A DNA stretch of 64,000 bases from Bolinopsis microptera (taxonomy: Eukaryota; Ctenophora; Tentaculata; Lobata; Bolinopsidae): contig NC_087082.1 in NCBI RefSeq assembly GCF_026151205.1, forward strand, positions 14,541,365 through 14,605,364, read 5' to 3'. The notes beneath the pieces are model-generated. The model was given only the letters and a program-made list of their open reading frames with translations, ran no database searches and had not been told where the DNA came from. Of this stretch, positions 13,301 to 22,300 are shown in pieces (within the stretch, counting starts at the first letter, position 1; every line of letters starts with the position of its first letter). The position numbers and the translations under genes were made by a program.

Positions 13301-16300
13301 CATCGCTCAGGATGGCCAGGAGGACGAGGACTGTGCTTCAGACGTGGACATGGACAGTCCTGAGTTTCTCTTCTCTCAGATATTCTCTAAGGTTCATCTT
13401 GATTTTAACTTTAAGTTTTCATTTCCACTTTTTGTGTGTAAATCATCCACCGCAGAAAACTTTTGTGAGTGTAGGGTACAATCAGGAAACGGAAATATTG
13501 GCAATTTCTCCACTATCTTGACGCAGGAAAATTTTAATATTTGGCTGAACCGGCCAGGGTTCAGCCAGATATGAACTCTTAAAATTGTGTGATGAACCCT
13601 GAATTATATTCTGTGAACCTTCAACTGAACTGATCTTCAATAATGTTAAAGGTTTAAACGATTTATATTTTCAGATGTGCAATCTGCCGGAATGCGAGAA
13701 TCTCATCACAACTCTACAGAACCTGATGGTTATAGAACCAGACAGTAAACACTTCACTGCAACCTGGCAGTGTCTAGAGCAACTCACTAATCGGGCTATT
13801 TTAAATGCAGAGCAACTAGACTCTAACATGAATATTCAGATAGAAACCAGTAATCGGTCAGTCGGTACTGAACCAAAACTTTATTCAGACGTTTCAGTGC
13901 AGACTGAGGTTTTGCCAGAACCTCCTGAGATTAAACCCACTTCAGAAATATGTCATAAATGTAAGAACTCAATAAACGGTCAAAGTTATGTAATACCAGA
14001 CAGCTTACAAAGGACACCAAACGCACCACCTGCGCCTAAAGCGCCGCCGGCCCCTCCAGTGCCTGGTGCGCCGCCTGCCCCTCCGGCACCTAGAGCGCCT
14101 CCAGCACCTAGAGCACCTCCAGCACCACGAGTTCCTGGTGCACCGCCCGCCCCTCCTGCTCCCAGAGCGCCTCCTGCTCCACCAGTTCCTGGTGCACCGC
14201 CCGCCCCTCCTGCACCAAAAGCTCCTCCAGCACCAAGAGCCCCAGGTGCACCGCCCGCCCCTCCTGCACCAAGAGCTCCTCCAGCACCAAGAGCCCCAGG
14301 TGCACCGCCTGCCCCTCCTGCACCAAGAGCTCCTCCAGCACCAAGAGCCCCAGGTGCCCCACCAGCTCCTCCAGCACCAAGAGCCCCAGGTGCTCCACCA
14401 GCTCCTCCAGCACCAAGAGCCCCAGGTGCTCCACCAGCACCTCCAGCACCAAGAGCCCCAGGTGCTCCACCAGCACCAAGAGCCCCAGGTGCTCCACCAG
14501 CACCAAGAGCCCCAGGTGCACCTCCAGCGCCTGGTGCACCTAGAGCGCCGAGAGCTCCAGGTGCACCTCCTGCTCCCCCTGGTGCTCCTAGACCCCCTGG
14601 TGCTCCTAGACCCCCTGGTGCACCAAGAGCTCCTGGTGCTCCTGGCGCTCCCAAAGCTAATGGTGGCCCCCCTCCTGTCGTCGCCCGTAAACCTGCTAAG
14701 AAAATGAGACTTGTTGCTTGGGAGAAAATTAAAGTAGGGGAACTAAAGAAGTCATCAGGAAACCTATGGGAGACGTATGCTAATACTCCTTTAGATATCA
14801 ATCTTATAGACTTTGATCAATTGGAGGAAATGTTTGCTCAGCCAGAAAAGAAAGCGAAAGGAACTGAGAAAAAAGAGGAACCCAAGAAGAAGGGACCTGT
14901 TCTCATATCCCTCATTGATCCTAAAAATTCTCTCGGCATAAACCTCATCACCAAAAACTTGCGGATGTAAGTAAATAGTACCGACTACCGCTGTGCCGAT
15001 ACTTCGATGAGACAATTTGAGAAAGTAGAATCTATCCATTGAAAAGTTTGAATAGTTTCTAAGATGATATATCAAGACTGACTAACTTTTAATTTCTTGC
15101 TGCTTCAGGCCGTTCCCCGACATCGGAGTGGCGATAACGGGATGTGATACAAACAAGCTGAACAATGACCAGGTGGCTGGTCTACTAAAGATCCTCCCTG
15201 ACAAAGAAGACATTAAGGCTATGAACGGTTACAGTGGGGATCCCGCTTTACTGGCGGAGGCTGAGCGATTCTACGTTACTCTACTCAAGGTCCCAGAGTA
15301 AGTTCTCATCTTGAAGTAAAGCTCGTGGTAGTTGTTAAGTCCTCAATCTTAAAACCAGATATTTGCTGGTTTCCAGGTTTATTTACAAGTTCAAATTTAC
15401 AAATTCCAATGCTGAGGACCCTGAGGCTGAACGAGGGACAGTCTCCGCGCCCCTAGATTGCCAAGAAATAAATAAAACTTTTGAGCGACTTCTCTCTGAT
15501 AGATAAAATTATTAAGGTACGCCCTGAGACTCGATTGCATGAAATTCAGCTACGAGTTCAAACCGCTCACTGATGTTCTGGGAAAGAGAATTGATGACTG
15601 TCTCAAAGCTGGAAATGGTAATTAACATAACTTATTGTAAATTTGTTGTATTTCAGTATTGTGTAATTATGAGATGAAATGATCTAACCAGATGTAGCCA
15701 GTCCACACCCTGGCTCCATAATATGAAGGACTTGTTTCAATTCTTAATGAAAGGCTCAAATAACTTACAACGTAATTGATAAACAAATCTTGCATGCATA
15801 ATATCCCCCTAATCAACATAACTTAGTTACTTACTCCTTTTTCACTTATGCGGTTTTCAATGATTTATATATTTTAGTTTTGTCGATCCTACGTAAATAG
15901 TTGAAATATTTCAGCCATTCTTGAGTCTGCTGAAGTAAAAGAACTGCTGCACATCATGCTGGTGGTTGGTAACTTCATCAACACCGGGGGATACGCGGGA
16001 AATGCAGCAGGTTTCAAGCTGTCGCTCCTGACTAAGGTGCACGAAATAAAGAGCAACAAGCCGCGCATGACAATGATGCACGTGTTGGTGGAGTCTATAG
16101 AGAAGAACAAACCTGAGCTGCTTCATTTCTACAAGAAGTTTGAGAACATCACCCAGATCGCAAAGTGAGTGACTTATTGGACGCTTCATCCTCTGCTGCT
16201 TCAATTGTGCTGATTTATGATGCTTCCAAGGAAAATAGATGATAAGAACTGTTTCGCATCCTCTGCTGCTTCAATTGTGCTGATTTATGATGCTTCCAAG

Positions 16301-19300
16301 GAAAATAGATAATATAAAGAACTGTTTATTTTTCAGAATTGACAACGCTGAAAATGAGAAGGAACACCGAGAACTGAAAAAAGTGCTGGAAGATATCAAA
16401 GGAAGAATGAAGAAACTGGACCAAGCTTCTATAGACAAATTCTCGGATATCATAAAGGTTTGCGAAGTTATTTTTGAGCATTTTCAATTTTCTTCTCTAT
16501 TTTAATTTTGGTAATGTGGGTGTTTGTATTGATGATTTAACCAGTTTCTCATTGAGTCAACTCCAGAAAATACACCCGTTTTAAATCAGCAATTATTAAG
16601 TATGCATCTCCAGAACTATCTGTTGTTTAAAACAATGTTTATATTGAAATGAAATTAAAATTCCTTGAACTCAGGAAGCGACTGAATTTTGTGATACAGC
16701 CAAGAAAGGTATAGATGAAATAAACGGTTTGGAGGCCAAGTACATTAAGTTCTTTGTTCTGGACAAGAAGAATTACTCCCTACAAGAGTGTTTAAGAGTG
16801 TTTGGTATTTTCTGTGACAAGTTCAAGGCTGCTATAGGGGTGAGTTACTTTTATTTTACAACTGTAGTTGTTAGTAGCAGTGCCGTTATTTTCACACTCT
16901 TGGGCTTCAAGTCTGATGTTCTGCAGAAATGATACGATCAATTAATATTTTCTTAAAATTCATAGCAAAATATCAGGAAAATGTGTTGGTGAAATATTTA
17001 ACATCAGGTTCCCTTTATTAGATTTATAGACACTCAAAACGATTAAAAAATTAAAATACATTTAAACAAAAATTGAAATATCAACTTTTAAAAGATAATA
17101 TTCGATTAAAAAAACAAAGACCGATCCAAATTATAATTGGATTCAACATAAACCGTCCAAATCACACCGATCATGTTCTAATGGCACAATCATAAGAAAT
17201 CTCCCAACTGTCACTATGATCTAAACTCAAGTCCCTCCAATGTCACTGTTACCAAAACTCCTCTCCGTCCTCCTCCTCCTCTCCCTCTATCTTTTTGAAC
17301 TCTGTGATGGTAGCGTATGTCGCTTCACTATTCTCAACCTTCTTCATGAGTGAACCATGAATCTGGAGTTTTTCAGCAGCTCTTCCTTTTTTAACAAACT
17401 CCAGGTCCGCGTACGCACTCTCAGCTTCATCTTCTATGTGATCTGGTTCCACACACAGGGGCAATGGTTCAGAGTATAGAGGTTCTGGTTCAGAGTATAG
17501 AGGTTCCGCGTCAGAATAAAGGGGCTCCTTAGTTTTGTTAGAGTACAAATCCTCCACGTTCTCGCTAGCAGGAGCTTGTCTAGGTTTGTTAACAGTGGCA
17601 TAGACGGGTTCCTCATCAGATGGTTTACTGAGTTGCTCGGTGCGAGGGTACGGTCTGCTGGGTTTCTGTATTTGAGGGGGTGGTGGTTTAGTGGCTCCTG
17701 TCATGGTGTCTGTTCTCAACTTGCAGGTTACCTCAGACACCTCCCCTGATATGTGGTAATGTAGAACTGGAGCTGATACTGTCAGACTCCTTATTCTCTT
17801 GGTGTTGGACTCAGCTGTCATCCTCCTGCTCCTTCTTTTCTTCCTTCTCTTCTTGATGAATATTCCTGTTACAACTGCAGTAGCCATCAGGAACGCTGCT
17901 ATACCACATCCACATATTATTATTATCAGAGAAAGACCTACTTTTGGAGGGTCCTTACTATCTTCTAATTCACCACCAGCTCCTTCCTCTTCTTCTTCCT
18001 CTTCTTCTTCCTCTTCTTCTTCCTCTTCTTCCTTCTCTTCTTCCTTCTCTTCTTCCTTCTCTTCTTCCTTCTCTTCTTCCTTCTCTTCTTCCTTCTCTTC
18101 TTCCTCTTCTTCTTCCTCTTCTTCTTCCTCCTCCTCTTCCTCCTCTATTTCCTCTTCACAAGTAAAGTTGTTAGCTTTGCTACTGGTCTGTCCCTCTAAG
18201 CAAGGTAAACACTCCTCATCCTTAATGTAACTTCCATCTTTACACTTTGAGAACGAGTATAATATGTCCAGATTCTCTCCTTCGTTCGTTAAAGTGCAGT
18301 TAAACTGTTCATCGTCCCATCCTTCTCCGATAGTAACTTGAAACAGACGAGGGGGTGTTTCTTTTATCGTATATCTACCCCAGGACTTAGTAATTGTCCC
18401 TGTGGTACACTCCAACCTGACCCCACTATTAGGGTATCCATCTACTCTCCAGATGAAAGAGGTTGGGAGAAGGTTGTAAGTCCTGGTTGCAGGCTTTGTG
18501 ATCCTCAGTGGTACTGAATAGGATACCTCAACACTTTGTTCTACAGTTTGGTTTGAAGCTAGTATAGAACTTGTTGCATGGCATCGGTATAGTCCCAGGG
18601 TCGTTAAGCGGAAGCGTGAAAGGACCAGCGTTATTTTCAGTTTATGCTCTGCCTCTGTCTCGTCCAGCACACTATTGCTTGACTCTGAATCTGTATTGTC
18701 TTTTGACCAGTATCCAGATAAGAAGGGAGGCCCTGTTATTGTACATTGGAGAGTGACTGTGGAACCTAGTATAAAAGGTTGAGGTGGTGTAGTTAGCTTT
18801 ATTTGAGGTTCTTTCGGTCTGCAGATTGAGATATACTCATAAGACACCCGACCTCTTGACACCTCCATTCTTGCAGTATTGAAACGTAGCATTTGAGTAT
18901 TATATGCTGATTTGCTGATCACTTCCTTGAATTTAGGGGTAATTATATTCAGAGTACCGGATGATATGTTGTGAAATACCTGGATTTTCATTATGGTTTT
19001 CGTCCCTTCATCGAATAGAGGTATCGACTGACTGGTGTAGGTACCCCAAGTGTTCAAAGTTCCAGTATTCTTAAAGTAAAAATTCCACGTTTCTGCTGAA
19101 TCTTCGTTGTCATATAGATACATAAAATAACCTCTCTCTGCTGTTCCATAGTCGCCTTTGACTGTGAGAACATCAGATATGTTAAAGTTGTCAGGAAACT
19201 GTAAGACCTCTTGCCTTGTTATATTCTGTCCGAGAAATTTGCAAACTTCACCAACTGGCTGTGTTGGATCCTCATCAAAATCCACGCCTTCAGCGTCACC

Positions 19301-22300
19301 ACCTTCAGAGTCACCACCTTCAGAGTCATCACCTTCAGAGTCATCACCTTCAGAGTCATCACCTTCAGAGTCATCACCTTCAGAGTCATCACCTTCAGAG
19401 TCATTACCTTTAGAGTCACCACCTTCAGATTCATTACCTTCAGAGTCATCACCTTCAGAGTCATTACCTTCAGAGTCATCACCTTCAGAGTCATCACCTT
19501 CAGAGTCATCACCTTCAGAGTCATCACCTTCAGAGTCATCACCTTCAGAGTCATTACCTTCAGAGTCATCACCTTCAGTGTCATCACCTTTAGAGTCACC
19601 ACCTTCAGATTCATTACCTTCAGAGTCATCACCTTCAGAGTCATCACCTTCAGAGTCATCACCTTCAGAGTCATCTGTTCCAGTACTCTCATCACCAGAA
19701 TTATTGTCCTGAATATCACCTATATCCTGCTGTTCAGATAACACTACATTCACCTCACGGCTCACTCCCTCATCACTAACTAACAAGCTCTGTCCTTTAC
19801 ACTTGTAGATACCTGTGTCTTCAGAGCTCAGCCCACGGATTGTGTAGGTCAGTGTAAGAGTATGTTCCTCTTCAGACCCCCCTAGTTCTGTCTCTGCGTT
19901 CCCCAGTTCCTCTCTTCCTTTGCTCCATGTAGCTGACAGTACCGGAAGTCCTGTTACTCTGCAGATCAGCGTGTAGATTCCTCCCTCTGTCACGGGCCCT
20001 GAGGGTCTCATCTCAACTTCAACTCTTGGCTCTGAAGATCTACAGAATGTGATAGATTGTAGGGTTACGAATGTGGCGATATTCTCGCTGACGAAGATCT
20101 TGTTCGAGGATAGAATGTTTGACATGCTCTGCTGATAGTTAAAGGACACTATTGTAGGATTAGCTTGACTTGTGACATAGCAAGTAGTCTCAGTCTCGCT
20201 GCACTTCATCTGCAGTACCAGCTTGTTACTGTCCTTATCTATAACTCTTGTTTGTAAGACTTTGCTGTTACTCGGAGTGAGCACCCCAAAGACTCCGTTG
20301 CTGTACAATGCAGTTTTCATGAAGGCCCGGCGTGATTGTCCTTTAAACGAGAGGAAATAATAGGACTTCTTTTTCTGTACCTGTCCCCTGACCGTCAGGA
20401 TATCTCTAAGAGAGTAGCCCTGTGGTATTGTGAGATCCTGCCCTGGGGCCCATCCTTCAATTAGCAGATCTTCACAAGCCTCACTAGAAATAACGGGTAC
20501 GAACCAGCAGCAGAGAGTTACCAGAGACAACAAACGTAACATTTGAGTAGCGAAAAGTGGCTGAGATCAACACACTGATATCTACTGACCAGGTCCTGAA
20601 TCACCAGGCATTATCTCACTGATAAACTATTGTAACTAAATCTCACAAAACAGTTACACTAACCCCAGCATGAGTAGATTAATTCATAGTTAGGTGTCAT
20701 GTGATACTCAGCGCACCATCATTCAGAAGTCAAAATATTTTCGGGGACAGTTTCAAATATCAAAATGACTAAAGCTTGTCGTTCCAAAGTTGAAAAGTTC
20801 GTTCCACGTTTATAAAATGATATGAATTATATAAATTGCGGTAAATCGGGGCGCGGTAAATCGGGTTGCGGTCAATCGGGGTTTTATTGTAATATGAATT
20901 ATAGAATTATCTACAACACGTGATATTTTTCAGGAGAATGAGAAGAGACGCCTGCAGGAAGCAAGACTTGCTAAGAGAAAAGAGGACATGGCGAAGAGAG
21001 AAACATTGCCCCGAGCGAAGAAGAAGGGAATGCCTCCTCCTGAGGAGGAGTGTGTTATCGACACCTTACTTAATGAGATTAGGTTAGTTATTGATACCTT
21101 ACTTTCTGGGATTAGGTTAGTTATTGATAACTTATTTTCAAAGATAAAGTTATTTATTAATACCTTACTTTATAAGATTAGGTTAATTATTGAATATTGA
21201 TAGCTTACTTTCTAAGATTATGTTAGTTAATAGTTATTGATACCTTACTTTCTAAGATTAGGTTAGTTATTGATACCTTACTTTTTTAAATTAGGCCAGT
21301 TATTGATACCTTACTTTCTAAGATTAGGTTATTTATTAATACCTTACTTTCTAAGATTAGGTTATTTATTAATACCTTACTTTCTAAGATAGGGTTAATT
21401 ATTAATACCTTACTTTCTAAGATCAAGTTAGTTTTCTCCCCCTCCTCCAGCTTCTTTGACAATATTTAAGAAAATGTAGCTGTAAGTGAGATGATTATTA
21501 CTGAAGCAGTAATCTTTACGATGTGATTATGTTGCAAACATTCCGACTCAAATGTGCGGTAAATTCTGAAGAAGTACTCACCAAGATAATTCAAGTTATT
21601 GGAGAGGGAATATCACTGAAAAGGAGAAATTGTATAATTTCCATATATCGACCCTATAGGGATATTACTTATGTAACTAATCATTTTTCCAGAACTAATG
21701 CTACTCATTAAGGCACTACAGTATTATTTAAGTTTTTATAGAATAAAAAGTAAATATTTCACTAATTTTCAGCCCAAGTTCCAGTTCCAAGTAAACTGAA
21801 GTTGAAATGTTAACTAACATCCTGTTATTCGAGACCTGCTAAGTAAAAAACAGCTCCTACCATCTCTTTATATAGCATCAAACTAGATCATCAGATTAAT
21901 TACATTAGTTAACTAATCATAAGATTAGTTTAAACTTCTAACTAATCCTGAGATTAGTTACATCTCTATCTACATCCTCAGATTAATTCAATCTCTATTT
22001 TCTATCCCCAAACTAATTTAATTAATTACAATTTCCTCATCACAAGATTCATTCAATTTCTAACTAGATTAGTTTAAACTCTATCTAGATCTTCATATTA
22101 AGTCAATCTCTATTTTCTATCCCCAAATTAATTCAATCTCTATCTAGATCTTTATAGATTCATTTCAATTTCTTATTAGATTCATTTCAATTTCTAAAGT
22201 AGATCCTCATATTAATTGATTTTCTTACTAGATCTTCAGATTCATTTCAGATTAGATCCAACCAGGTCCTCAGATTCGTTCAACAATTAATTTGATTTTA

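Noticed and set aside
13986-14801. 271-codon minus-strand frame over the FH1 region
   Set aside because: Antisense shadow of a Pro/Ala-rich coding repeat; the plus frame fits a formin and joins exons on both sides.
17799-19741. Plus-strand frames with poly-Ser, SPSES and TFRVI repeats
   Set aside because: Shadows of the Glu-rich and SEGDD coding repeats of the minus-strand receptor.
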